Shown here: positions 36,809-44,763 of the stretch, piece after piece
Position numbering within the stretch: the first letter of the stretch is position 1
Layout of the letters: each line of letters opens with the position of its first letter
Assembly: GCA_024710005.1 (NCBI GenBank)
Contig: JANJVQ010000020.1
Span: forward strand, 1-64,000
DNA: 64,000 nucleotides
Direction of reading: 5' to 3'
Source: Paludibacter sp.
Lineage (GTDB): Bacteria; Bacteroidota; Bacteroidia; Bacteroidales; Paludibacteraceae
Notes under the pieces: model-generated
The model's input: the letters and a program-made list of their open reading frames with translations, nothing else
Database searches by the model: none
What the model was told of the DNA's origin: nothing
Position numbers and translations under genes: made by a program

Positions 36809-38464
36809 TTAAAGTCCCTTCTCCAACTGCAAGGTCTTAGTCGGCTGATCGCAGACTTCGGTTGGACCGTAGTACTGGATAGGACCCGGGTACACATAGC
36901 TCAGGCTTTCGTCGGCCCATGCTTCGCGATTGGCAGCAAAGAATTTGAACGGTGCACCGTCTAATCTCACCAAAGCTTTCTGGATTACCGGTTTCATTTT
37001 ACCGTGACGGCGTTCCATGTTCATCATCATCGTGATAGGCACTCCGCCTGCAATCCATTCTGCTGCCGGAGCAGTGGTGTTGCGAACCGATGACATATAA
37101 CCGGTTTTACCTTCTGAAATCAATACAGAAGCGGTGTAACCCAGTGAATAAGTATAGTCGGCATCGAAGTTTGAAGGGATGGCACAACGACCTTCGTAAC
37201 CAAAGAAGTGGTTGATAGAAGAGAATTTGCCTTTGTACACGCCCTGAGCTTTCAGTTGCGCCAAGCGTTTAGCCACCATTTCGATGAGCAGTTTTTCCGT
37301 TTCAATCAACGAAACCTGTACGTTACCATGCGGGTCGCGATCGAGCGTCAGCTGACGGGCGATACCTTTCGGAAGATCGCGGTACACCTGAGCGGTTTCG
37401 GACGACAACATGCCTTTTACATACTGACGTTTCTCGTCGTCGGTTTCGAGCGCGTTGAAATCATCGTTATGAGCCAGCAAGTCATTGAGCTCAGCAATAA
37501 GCTTTTTCATGGCCGGGATAAATTCGATTAATCCTTCCGGAATCAGTACCGTACCGAAGTTCAGTCCGTGTTCCGCGCGATGCACGATTACTTTCACGAT
37601 ATTTTCCACCACATCCGACAAAGTCAGGTTATTGGCTTCCACTTCTTCTGAAATGATGCAGATATTCGGCTGACTTTGCAACGCGCATTCAAGCGTGATG
37701 TGAGAAGCAGAGCGGCCCATCAGGCGGATGAAGTGCCAGTATTTTTTTGCTGAGTTTGCATCACGCTGGATGTTACCAATCAGCTCGGAATATACTTTAC
37801 AAGCAGTATCGAAGCCAAAAGAAGTCTCGATCATCTCGTTTTTCAGGTCGCCGTCGATTGTTTTCGGACAACCGATTACCTGGATAGGTTCGCCTTTTTG
37901 TGCATAATACTCAGCCAGTACGCAGGCATTTGTATTCGAGTCGTCCCCGCCGATAATCACGATAGCGCTGACATCTAATTTATGGCAGATTTCAGCCCCT
38001 TTATCATATTGTTCAGCTTCTTCTAATTTCGTACGTCCCGATCCAATGATATCGAAACCACCTGTATTGCGGTATTCATCTACGATTTCCTTAGTCAGTT
38101 CAATATATTTATGATCAACCAATCCACTCGGTCCACCCAGGAAACCATACAGTTTATTGGCAGGATTGAGAGCTTTCAGTCCGTCGAACAATCCACTGAT
38201 TACATTGTGACCACCCGGCGCTTGTCCACCCGACAAGATAACCCCCACGTTTTTCACCGGATAGTTTTTCTTTTCACCCGGTTCAAAAGTTACCAGCGGC
38301 ATACCATAGGTATTCGGGAACAATTTTTTGATATCGTCCTGATCCGCAACCGATTCAGTTGCAGCGCCTTCTTTCAGCACCACATTCCCTTTCAGGGCAT
38401 TGGGCAATTTAGGCTGATAACCCGCCCTTGCGATCTGCAAAGGACTTTTAGTCATTGGTTTCAT
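36809..38464 (-). CDS. pfp: PPi-dependent 6-phosphofructokinase (long type)
   Basis: A 551-residue pyrophosphate:fructose-6-phosphate 1-phosphotransferase, which reversibly phosphorylates fructose-6-phosphate with PPi in glycolysis. GGQAPGGHN (80-88), GGDDSNTNA (172-180; the second Asp is the mark of PPi use rather than ATP) and PKTIDGDL (200-207) are present. Length is typical of the long plant/Bacteroidota group. It would serve fructose released by the fructan locus after phosphorylation, though this is a general glycolytic role. Transcribed towards fabH. Confidence 0.96.
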   Translation of the reverse strand: MKPMTKSPLQIARAGYQPKLPNALKGNVVLKEGAATESVADQDDIKKLFPNTYGMPLVTFEPGEKKNYPVKNVGVILSGGQAPGGHNVISGLFDGLKALNPANKLYGFLGGPSGLVDHKYIELTKEIVDEYRNTGGFDIIGSGRTKLEEAEQYDKGAEICHKLDVSAIVIIGGDDSNTNACVLAEYYAQKGEPIQVIGCPKTIDGDLKNEMIETSFGFDTACKVYSELIGNIQRDANSAKKYWHFIRLMGRSASHITLECALQSQPNICIISEEVEANNLTLSDVVENIVKVIVHRAEHGLNFGTVLIPEGLIEFIPAMKKLIAELNDLLAHNDDFNALETDDEKRQYVKGMLSSETAQVYRDLPKGIARQLTLDRDPHGNVQVSLIETEKLLIEMVAKRLAQLKAQGVYKGKFSSINHFFGYEGRCAIPSNFDADYTYSLGYTASVLISEGKTGYMSSVRNTTAPAAEWIAGGVPITMMMNMERRHGKMKPVIQKALVRLDGAPFKFFAANREAWADESLSYVYPGPIQYYGPTEVCDQPTKTLQLEKGL

Positions 38465-38536
38465 ACGTTTGATTTGATTTTAACTCTTTAGTTTATAATA
38501 GTTTGATGATTATGCTGGTTTTCTCCAAATTGACAG

Positions 38537-38544
38537 CAAATTTA
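38537..38544 (-). promoter_or_regulatory. Predicted -7 element of pfp
   Basis: The minus strand reads TAAATTTG, matching TAnnTTTG, about 73 nt upstream of the pfp start. From here to 38770 no gene or other clear structure was seen. Confidence 0.5.
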
Positions 38545-38770
38545 CAAAAAAATATGCAAAATAACAGGGTCGGGAGGGTAAATAAATATATTTTGAGGAA
38601 TTGCATGGAAAATTTATACGAATTGCACAGTAAAAATTTTGGTATGTCAAAAACTCGTTTTACATTCGCATATAATTAGCAATAAAACCTGGTTTTATAC
38701 CAGATAAGTTGATAAAAAACACCACCTTTTCATTCTATTGAGCCTACTCGTTCAGCATCAAAAAGCAATG

Positions 38771-38987
38771 TAGCTCTATCAAAAAGAGCAAAGTTGCTCT
38801 ACGCCTGAGAGCCTACTTGCTCTACAACATCGAACGAACTTGCACTACAATCACGAACTAAGTAGCTCAGCTCCCTTGAACGCACTTGCACGATGCCCGT
38901 TATGCCCTGCATAAAACTCATTTATATAGGGCGTAAAACTCATTTATGTAGGGCGTAAAATTCAATTAGTAAGGGAGTAAAATTCAG
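38771..38987. repeat. Degenerate tandem array, period 22-24 bp
   Basis: Units start at 38771, 38795, 38818, 38841, 38863, 38887, 38911 and then every 22 bp to 38987. The first six units share T(A/G)GC(T/A)C(T/A)AC-like heads; the last four share TAAAA(C/T)TCA(T/A)TTA followed by AGGGCG or a close variant. The spacing continues across the change of sequence type. It lies in the 696-bp gene-free stretch 38465-39160 between pfp and the RhuM fragment. It is too degenerate for a CRISPR array and has no constant repeat. Confidence 0.6.
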
Positions 38988-39005
38988 ATTCCTCGCTTTG
39001 CTACT

Positions 39006-39028
39006 GAAATTCGGAAATTCCGAATTTC
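39006..39028. repeat. Perfect 23-bp palindrome, TTCGGAAATTCCGAA core
   Basis: GAAATTCGGAA (39006-39016), central A (39017) and the exact reverse complement (39018-39028), intergenic. The inner 15 bases are identical to the core of the palindrome in the RhuM fragment at 39185-39209, and related to that at 41420-41444. Confidence 0.85.
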
Positions 39029-39073
39029 TTCATAGTTAGTGTTTCAACAAGCTTTGACTTTTACTGATTTTAG

Positions 39074-39144
39074 TAGACACATTTAAATTGGTTGTACTAA
39101 ATAAATAGACACTTCTGAAATAGTTGTACTGGAAATATAGACAC
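39074..39144. repeat. Three TAGACAC units at 32-bp spacing
   Basis: TAGACAC starts at 39074, 39106 and 39138, exactly 32 bp apart, each of the first two followed by a GTTGTACT(A/G) block about 17 bp on. The layout resembles remnants of insertion-sequence ends or regulator sites, but no transposase is present. Confidence 0.6.
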
Positions 39145-39160
39145 TTTCTCTTTTTTCGTA

Positions 39161-39394
39161 CTAAAAACGTTTACCTTCGGTTTGAACAGTTCGGAAATTC
39201 CGAACAGTTGCCGACGCATCCAACTCTCCTTCTTCAAATACATTTTTTACATGCTCGCTAATAGTGGCTTTCGATTTCTGAAAAAGTTCACACAGTTGAG
39301 TCTGCGTAAGCCAAACGCTTTCTTCCTCCAACCTAACATCTATCTTAATGCTGCCTTCGGAGTTTTGATAGATCAGGAATTCGCTACTATTCAT
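39161..39394 (-). pseudogene. RhuM-family N-terminal fragment
   Basis: A 77-residue open frame matching the N-terminus of RhuM (virulence RhuM / Fic-DOC accessory family): IYQNSEGSIKIDVRLEEESVWLTQTQLCELF, then KATISEHVKNVFEEGEL. Intact relatives run to about 300 residues; here the frame stops after VQTEGKRF, so the gene is a 5' remnant. The codons for V-R-N-F-R-T-V contain a palindrome (39185-39209). Its first 73 bases lie in the 489-bp direct repeat. Confidence 0.8.
39185..39209. repeat. 25-bp palindrome within the RhuM fragment
   Basis: A perfect 17-bp palindrome GTTCGGAA-A-TTCCGAAC (39189-39205) extends to 25 bp with a single mismatched pair. It falls in the codons for V-R-N-F-R-T-V of the RhuM-type domain. 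Confidence 0.85.
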
Positions 39395-39417
39395 TTTCTT
39401 ATCCTATATTATGATTG

Positions 39418-39489
39418 TTAGCAGGGTATATTCATGATATACTCGTCTTTCCAAACAGATTTGTATTCAATATTTTGAGATTCGAGCAT
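39418..39489 (-). pseudogene. AlbA_2 (Schlafen-type) N-terminal remnant, copy 1
   Basis: ATG at 39489 opens 23 codons beginning MLESQNIEYKSVWKDEY, nearly identical to the start of the intact AlbA_2 gene (MPETQNIEYKSVWKDEYLKW), then diverging and ending at TAA (39418-39420). A gene start that has lost its body. Confidence 0.75.
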
Positions 39490-39541
39490 AACTGTTTTAT
39501 TTTGTACCAAAAAACTTATATTTTTTACTTTTCTTTTCCTC

Positions 39542-39724
39542 CTAATACTTCTCATTCTTAAATCCCATACCTTTAAAATACTGTTTATCAAATATATCCG
39601 CTAAGCTATGGTGTATAGTCCGTATTGCTGGAGAGATTGTCGGGTTTGTATAGAATAGGATGACCTTCGTCCGGTAGGTGTCGAAATACCAATACGTGCT
39701 ATTACGTGATTCATAGTCATACAT
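39542..39724 (-). pseudogene. Small ORF of unknown function, copy 1, shortened by a stop
   Basis: Sixty codons, MYDYESRNSTYWYFDTYR to FKNEKY, matching the 67-codon copy at 41643-41846. Here TTG (Leu61) is changed to TAG. The other differences are CGG/CGA, TTT/TTC, GGA/GGG (all silent) and TAT/TGT (Tyr51Cys). No family recognised. Confidence 0.5.
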
Positions 39725-39810
39725 TTTAATACTGCAAGGTTAAATTATTCCTGTAGATAATCGCAAGAATAAAACTTAAAATAACTTTGGTATTTGCTGC
39801 TAAAATAAAA

Positions 39811-39972
39811 AATGCCTCCCACTATTTGGCGGAGAGGCTTACCAGATGTTTTTATTACGCATTATGCGTTACGCACTTTGCGTAAAGAAGTATTGCCCGC
39901 ATTATGTGCCATTATAAGAGGCAATCCGACATTTATCCGACATTTCCGACACAATTCGGATATTTAAGCGAT
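39811..39972. other. Intergenic stretch with small hairpins 3' of the AlbA_2 gene
   Basis: ACGCATTATGCGT (39857-39869) and ACGCACTTTGCGT (39871-39883) are two adjacent 5-bp-arm hairpins. TCCGACATTT occurs at about 39925 and 39936, with a third copy inside the AlbA_2 stop region at about 39976. GCCTC/GAGGC near 39815-39834 could form another hairpin. One of these may end the AlbA_2 transcript. Confidence 0.45.
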
Positions 39973-41301
39973 TTATCCGACATTTATTAGTTCATAATAT
40001 GCAGCTTTTTTGTCTCCAATTCGTTGAAGAAAGCCTTTTTCAATAAGGACTTCTAAGTCTCGTAGAGCAGTTCTATCTGTAATTCCTGTATTTATTTTTT
40101 GATATTCACTATTTGTAATTTTACCTTTTTCTTTCACATACAGGACTGCTTTAATCTGCCTTTCGCTCAGACCTAATTTACTCAAATCCTCTTTGTTGTA
40201 AATATCCTTACGGAAAACAATCAAAAAATCACTGCCTTCGTTTGTGATTATTGGAGGTGGCAATTTGGCCATCGAACATTGTTCGGTCATTATTTCAATG
40301 CCACGCCCCCACGATTCTACATAACCGCTACGGAAAAAAGCATTGGCAATATCAGGATTGTACGGACGTGAAGAATGTTCGTGCAAGAGTTTATCGACTG
40401 TCCAATTCTCAGGGAGTTGACCTTCGTTCCAAATTCTTATTCTATCGGCATACACCTTAATCTGAATAGGTGTACAACCTGCATAATCTTTGTGTGCAAC
40501 GGCATTTAAAAGTGCTTCACGCAAAGCCGCTACCGGATATTCGTAGGTTTCGACACGAGAAATTCCTTCGTAGCTTATCATTGCCCGAATGTACTTGGTA
40601 AAAAGCAAATCAATTGTTTTTTCGACTTGTTCCAACAGGTTGCCGTGTATGGTGTCTTGAAACAGCAAATCGCTTTCTGTGCGAAAAAAGCCGATTTTGA
40701 TATACGCTCCTGTAACGAACTTCTCAGGGTCGGGGTGGAAAAGCAACAATGCTGCCCTTTTCAAATGTCCATTTTCAATGAGATTCAGGTTGTTGAGTAA
40801 TTGCTCTGTGGATTCTTTTAGACACTTTTCATCAAGGCGTTTGGCTTCAATCCCTTTTTTCTTGAAGAACTCAAAGGTTTCCGGCTTTAATTCTGAAATC
40901 TGAACACTTGGAACGGTAACAGCATCCCATTTTTTTCCATATTTATGCAACAGAAATTTATCTAATGCTGCTCCTTTCAACTCTTGCTTGGTAGAACCGC
41001 TCCGAAAATGATACTCTCCTTTGTAGTTTACCGGATTGGGGTGTGGCTCAACAACAATTTCGACATAATCGCCTTGTTCTGTCTGGTACAGATTGACAGG
41101 AGCAACAATTCCCAGAATGGTGGTTATCTTATTGGGCAGTTCCTCCAACAGTTTCTTGGCATTCCTTACTCCTACTATATTGCCGTTATCGTCTTTACCA
41201 ATATAGAGCGTACCGCCCTGGGCATTGGCAAAACCGCATATCCATTTCAAGTATTCGTCTTTCCAAACGGATTTGTATTCTATGTTTTGAGTTTCGGGCA
41301 T
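39973..41301 (-). CDS. AlbA_2/Schlafen-type putative ATP-dependent DNA-binding protein
   Basis: A 442-residue protein from the ATG at 41301 (MPETQNIEYKSVWKDEY). N-terminal AlbA_2 (Schlafen AlbA-like) domain about 1-125 with NIEYKSVW, FANAQGGTLYIGKDDNG and YHFRSGSTKQEL; a GHKL-type ATPase-like domain about 245-370 (AALREALLNAVAHKDY, IRIWNEGQLPE, SYVESWGRGI-like GYVESWGRGIEIM); and a C-terminal winged helix (about 375-440). Such proteins are common in mobile and defence regions, some as regulators or nucleases. A longer frame to 41364 would add a palindrome-coded leader. It is flanked by the 489-bp repeats, which carry remnants of its own 5' end. Confidence 0.88.
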   Translation of the reverse strand: MPETQNIEYKSVWKDEYLKWICGFANAQGGTLYIGKDDNGNIVGVRNAKKLLEELPNKITTILGIVAPVNLYQTEQGDYVEIVVEPHPNPVNYKGEYHFRSGSTKQELKGAALDKFLLHKYGKKWDAVTVPSVQISELKPETFEFFKKKGIEAKRLDEKCLKESTEQLLNNLNLIENGHLKRAALLLFHPDPEKFVTGAYIKIGFFRTESDLLFQDTIHGNLLEQVEKTIDLLFTKYIRAMISYEGISRVETYEYPVAALREALLNAVAHKDYAGCTPIQIKVYADRIRIWNEGQLPENWTVDKLLHEHSSRPYNPDIANAFFRSGYVESWGRGIEIMTEQCSMAKLPPPIITNEGSDFLIVFRKDIYNKEDLSKLGLSERQIKAVLYVKEKGKITNSEYQKINTGITDRTALRDLEVLIEKGFLQRIGDKKAAYYELINVG

Positions 41302-41333
41302 AACATTGATGATCAATTGTTTTGTAATAGTGA

Positions 41334-41362
41334 GTGGTGTGTCGGGAAATCCGACATACCAC
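41334..41362. repeat. Imperfect palindrome upstream of the AlbA_2 gene
   Basis: GTGGTGTGTCGG (41334-41345) pairs with CCGACATACCAC (41351-41362) with a single G.T position, around GAAAT. It reads in frame with the AlbA_2 gene upstream of its likely ATG. The TGTCGG...CCGACA inner part recalls the GTCCGG...CCGGAC palindrome 60 bp further up. Confidence 0.7.
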
Positions 41363-41399
41363 ATTTTCTTATTTTATCTCACATTCTACTAATTTTCCT

Positions 41400-41516
41400 T
41401 TAATAGCACCGTGCTGAGTGGTTGTCCGGAATTTCCGGACAACCTTCCTCCAACCTAACATCTATTTTAATGTTGCCTTCGGAATTTTGATAGATCAGGA
41501 TTTCGCTATTGTTCAT
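41400..41516 (-). pseudogene. RhuM-family N-terminal remnant, copy 2
   Basis: ATG at 41516 opens 38 codons: NSEILIYQNSEGNIKIDVRL matches the RhuM start, then EEGCPEIPDNH is encoded by a palindrome (41420-41444) and the frame stops at TAA (41400-41402). Compared with copy 1, about 110 bp between the LEE codons and the palindrome are missing, and the palindrome differs in its outer bases. Confidence 0.75.
41420..41444. repeat. Perfect 25-bp palindrome at a cassette boundary
   Basis: GGTTGTCCGGAA (41420-41431), central T (41432) and the exact reverse complement (41433-41444). Its right end coincides with the left end of direct-repeat copy 2 (41444). Confidence 0.9.
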
Positions 41517-41539
41517 TTTCTTATCCTATATTTTGATTG

Positions 41540-41611
41540 TTAGCAGGGTATATACATGATATACTCGTCTTTCCAAACAGATTTGTATTCTATGTTTTGG
41601 GTTTCGGACAT
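41540..41611 (-). pseudogene. AlbA_2 N-terminal remnant, copy 2
   Basis: ATG at 41611 opens 23 codons beginning MSETQNIEYKSVWKDEYI, almost identical to the intact gene start, ending at TAA (41540-41542). Confidence 0.75.
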
Positions 41612-41642
41612 AACTGTTTTATTTTGTACCAAAAAACTTATA

Positions 41643-41846
41643 TTATTTACTTTTCTTTTCCTCCAAATACTTCTCATTCTTAAACCCCATACCTTTGAAA
41701 CACTGTTTATCAAATATATCCGCTAAGCTATGGTGTATAGTCCGTATTGCTGGAGAGATTGTCGGGTTTGTATAGAATAGGATGACCTTCGTTCGGTAGG
41801 TGTCGAAATACCAATACGTGCTATTACGTGATTCATAGTCATACAT
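41643..41846 (-). CDS. Small 67-residue protein of unknown function
   Basis: Complete version of the duplicated small ORF: MYDYESRNSTYWYFDTYR, then TKVILFYTNPTISPAIRTIH, ending LEEKKSK. I do not recognise the family. Against copy 1 three of five base differences are silent, mildly in favour of a translated gene. It could equally be a conserved piece of a larger lost gene; the aromatic-rich start shows no signal peptide or membrane segment. Confidence 0.5.
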   Translation of the reverse strand: MYDYESRNSTYWYFDTYRTKVILFYTNPTISPAIRTIHHSLADIFDKQCFKGMGFKNEKYLEEKKSK

Positions 41847-41940
41847 TTTAATACTGCAAAGTTAAATTATTCCTGTTGATAATCGCAAGAAAAAAACTTA
41901 AAATAACTTTGGTGTTTGCTGCTAAAATAAAATAACCATA

Positions 41941-44682
41941 TCAATAATCAAAATTATTTAATATCTCTTTTAAACGTTCTTTTTCCTTTGATTGATTGGT
42001 TTTAAAACGATAAACCTGAATTTTGTTGACTGAAAGAATTTTATCCTTAATTCTATCATGTTCAGCTTGTTTTTTATCCTGTTCATGATATTTGATACCA
42101 TCTACTTCTATAACGAAGAGTTTTTGCTTTGATACTTTGTTATAAAACAGAAAATCCACGTGTGTCCAAGGATGTAGTATATATTTTTGTTCTTCCTCAG
42201 TAAAATCATCAGTAGTTTTTACAATTGAGCTTAGCCTTATATGCATAGCATACCCAATTTTATAGTAATCAAGGAGTAAACTATCAATTAGCTCACACAT
42301 TAGCAACTCCGTTTTGTGTTCATGGGGTCGATTTTTATATTTCTCCAATAAGATATTGCTTTGTTCGGAATACAATAAATCAAAAACCGAAATTATAGTT
42401 GATTGTTTTGTAACTTCAGTACCATACAGATATTCTGCATATTTAATAAAGTCGCTGATGATGTTATTTTCCGAATGATACACTTTATCTGCAACAATGG
42501 CTGTTACTTTTTTTTGTCCACGTGAAATGGCCACATTCAGCAATTTTTCATTCGTTACAAAGTTGTATAATCTGCTTTTTTCATTATTCGGGTCCTGATC
42601 CAGAGCATTAACTACAAACGACAATATCACTTCTTCCTTTTGTCTGCCCTGAAATTTATGTATTGTATCAGCTTCAACATTCTCGGAAACAATTTGCTGC
42701 GTTAGCAAATCTGCCTGATAGCGAAATGGTGTAATTATCCCCACACTTTTAGAATTGTTCTCACGAACCAAATCTGCGATTTCATCAATTTCACGCTGAT
42801 TATACAAACCACTGCCATTAGTATTGGGATTGCTTCTTGCATGATTACCTTCTACCGTTTTAATAATTTGTAGATGATTACCTGTGTTCTTTGTCATGGC
42901 TATTAATTCGCCATCATAAAACATCTTGTTGCAGAAATTTATAATATCAGGGGCACATCTGTAATGTTCTTTCAGGAGAGTAGTAGGAACTGTCTTCATT
43001 GCTTCTTTCACCGATTTCAGAATCGAATTACTCGAATAGCGGTAAGCCTGTGGCACATCATATTGATTAGCCAGCAATTCAGATTGTTCAAAAAGCATTT
43101 CTTCATCAATTTGCTGCAACTGACGTGAATCACCAACCACTACCAGATTAGTAGCGCAACTAATGGCTAATGTACTACTGAGCAAATCACCTTGTGATGC
43201 TTCATCGATAATCATGTAATCGAAGCAAAAGCCCCGCGGTGCGTTGTTGAGTAACGAGTGAGTAGTACTCAACACCACTGGATAGCATTGTATAAATTCC
43301 TGATAGTTCTGTATATAATCAGCCGCAGTAAAAGTAGTGACCGATTGCTCGCTATAGTGCTGATGAATATGATGTTCCAACGATTTACGATAAAGCACTT
43401 GTAACTCTTTCGTTATCTGCTCTTTGCGCTGACTTCTTAAGTATTGCTTGTTGCTTTCTATTTGCTGGGTTATTTCTCTGGTGCGACTGATATAATACAG
43501 TTTCTCAACACTTCTAATTAATGCGTTGAGATCCTTATCCCTTATTTTTACTCTTAGCCTGAAAGCTATCAACCAACGTTCATAAAACCACAGTTTTCGG
43601 GGTTCCTGCAAACGAAGTAACAATGACAAATAAACAGCTGATGATAATCCAACTTTCAGACTTAAGGAATTGTCACTAACCAGTTCATAGTATCTTTTTT
43701 CATGTTGCAGTTCTATCAGTTGCGATTCCAACACAGCCGTTTCCACCTCCATGTCCTGAATTCTCTTAATCGTTTGACTAAGTACATCCATTTGCTTCAG
43801 TTCTTTTTCAGTTAATGGTAGTGGCTTATGTTTCAAAAACTCTGTAAGCGTATCTTGCTGGTCGGTTTCAAAAAACTGTATAACATTGGTTTTACTACCT
43901 AATCTGGCAGCCAGAAACTCTAACTTTTCTTCTTCTAACTTCTCGTACACATTCTCAACAGCAGTGTTGTTATTTGAAATTACCGCACAATTCTTTCCCG
44001 AGTACAGTATATTGGCAATCAAATTCAGAATAGTTTGTGTTTTTCCGGTTCCCGGAGGACCTTCAATAACCGAAATATTAAACTGCAATGCGGATGTTAT
44101 AGCTTTCGCCTGACTCTGATTATAATCGAAAGGCAATATCAATCGTTGTTTTTGAGTTAAGGCGCGAACGTTGCCCTGAAGATAATCCGACAAAACTGAA
44201 TCCGGCACTTGATTATCTAATCGCAAATAACTCTGCGATAGAAAACTCAGCGGTGAATTTTCTTCCGCTACACTATTGGCATATTGGGCTAAAGATTTGA
44301 AATAACGGTATATTTCCCGATAGTGATTATTTTTAAAACTTACTTGTCTCCCAAAGTAGGTTCTTACTGAAGATTGCACCCGGAAATATCCCTGCTCAAA
44401 GGCATCAACCTGACGGGCAATCACCTGATGTCCCTCTACATATACATCCTGTTTTCGGATATCAATAGTTTGTTTTTTGGAAAGGATTTTTACTTTATTG
44501 AGTGTATAAAAAAACTTCCCGCTTCCTCCTCGAAAATAAATGTCATAGCCTGTACGATTGCCGTAATAATATGCCTCATACATAGCAGAAATACTGTCAG
44601 TTTTATCTTCCCATTTGTCGCGGGGACTGTTGTATAGTAAAACAGCTTGATTGTTTGGATGAATGGATATGCGGTTGCCCAT
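41941..44682 (-). CDS. UPF1/DNA2-like SF1 helicase with C-terminal nuclease-like domain
   Basis: A 913-residue protein from the ATG at 44682 (MGNRISIHPNNQ); an in-frame TTG at 44748 would add 22 residues and shorten the gap to the Argonaute gene to 15 bp. Walker A GPPGTGKT (about 208-215), Walker B IIDEASQGD, GDSRQLQQI, LKEHYRC, and the C-terminal helicase motifs TIHKFQGRQKEEV and NVAISRGQKKV define a superfamily 1 UPF1-like helicase. A long coiled-coil insert follows motif Ia. The last ~130 residues have HVDFLFYN and LFVIEVDGIKYH (Asp...Glu-x-Asp), as in DUF2726/PD-(D/E)XK-type nuclease domains. Last gene of the SPARTA-containing string; a defence role is inferred from context. Confidence 0.85.
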   Translation of the reverse strand: MGNRISIHPNNQAVLLYNSPRDKWEDKTDSISAMYEAYYYGNRTGYDIYFRGGSGKFFYTLNKVKILSKKQTIDIRKQDVYVEGHQVIARQVDAFEQGYFRVQSSVRTYFGRQVSFKNNHYREIYRYFKSLAQYANSVAEENSPLSFLSQSYLRLDNQVPDSVLSDYLQGNVRALTQKQRLILPFDYNQSQAKAITSALQFNISVIEGPPGTGKTQTILNLIANILYSGKNCAVISNNNTAVENVYEKLEEEKLEFLAARLGSKTNVIQFFETDQQDTLTEFLKHKPLPLTEKELKQMDVLSQTIKRIQDMEVETAVLESQLIELQHEKRYYELVSDNSLSLKVGLSSAVYLSLLLRLQEPRKLWFYERWLIAFRLRVKIRDKDLNALIRSVEKLYYISRTREITQQIESNKQYLRSQRKEQITKELQVLYRKSLEHHIHQHYSEQSVTTFTAADYIQNYQEFIQCYPVVLSTTHSLLNNAPRGFCFDYMIIDEASQGDLLSSTLAISCATNLVVVGDSRQLQQIDEEMLFEQSELLANQYDVPQAYRYSSNSILKSVKEAMKTVPTTLLKEHYRCAPDIINFCNKMFYDGELIAMTKNTGNHLQIIKTVEGNHARSNPNTNGSGLYNQREIDEIADLVRENNSKSVGIITPFRYQADLLTQQIVSENVEADTIHKFQGRQKEEVILSFVVNALDQDPNNEKSRLYNFVTNEKLLNVAISRGQKKVTAIVADKVYHSENNIISDFIKYAEYLYGTEVTKQSTIISVFDLLYSEQSNILLEKYKNRPHEHKTELLMCELIDSLLLDYYKIGYAMHIRLSSIVKTTDDFTEEEQKYILHPWTHVDFLFYNKVSKQKLFVIEVDGIKYHEQDKKQAEHDRIKDKILSVNKIQVYRFKTNQSKEKERLKEILNNFDY

Positions 44683-44763
44683 TGAAAAGTTATTATGACA
44701 ACGTTCTTTTATTTCAATACCTAATAAATTGTATTTTCTAAAAGTCAAAATCGTGCACAGCCA

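Larger units (their letters stand above)
39322..39810. repeat. 489-bp direct repeat, copy 1
   Basis: Aligns without gaps to 41444-41932 (offset 2122 bp); by eye about 24 mismatches, roughly 95% identity. Each copy carries, on the minus strand, a small ORF of 60-67 codons, a 23-codon AlbA_2 N-terminal remnant and the first codons of a RhuM-type gene. The two copies flank the intact AlbA_2 gene. Confidence 0.92.
41444..41932. repeat. 489-bp direct repeat, copy 2
   Basis: Gapless partner of 39322-39810. It ends 8 bp before the stop codon side of the helicase gene (41941), so the cassette abuts the 3' end of the defence operon. Confidence 0.92.

Noticed and set aside
38771-38987. Possible CRISPR array
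   Set aside because: Units are only 22-24 bp, degenerate, without a constant repeat separated by unique spacers, and no cas genes are nearby.
39074-39144. Insertion sequence
   Set aside because: End-like repeats only; no transposase or fragment of one was found on either strand.
41302-41364. N-terminal extension of the AlbA_2 protein to 41364
   Set aside because: The remnants in both repeats begin at the inner ATG, and the extension is coded by the imperfect palindrome; kept only as a possible alternative.
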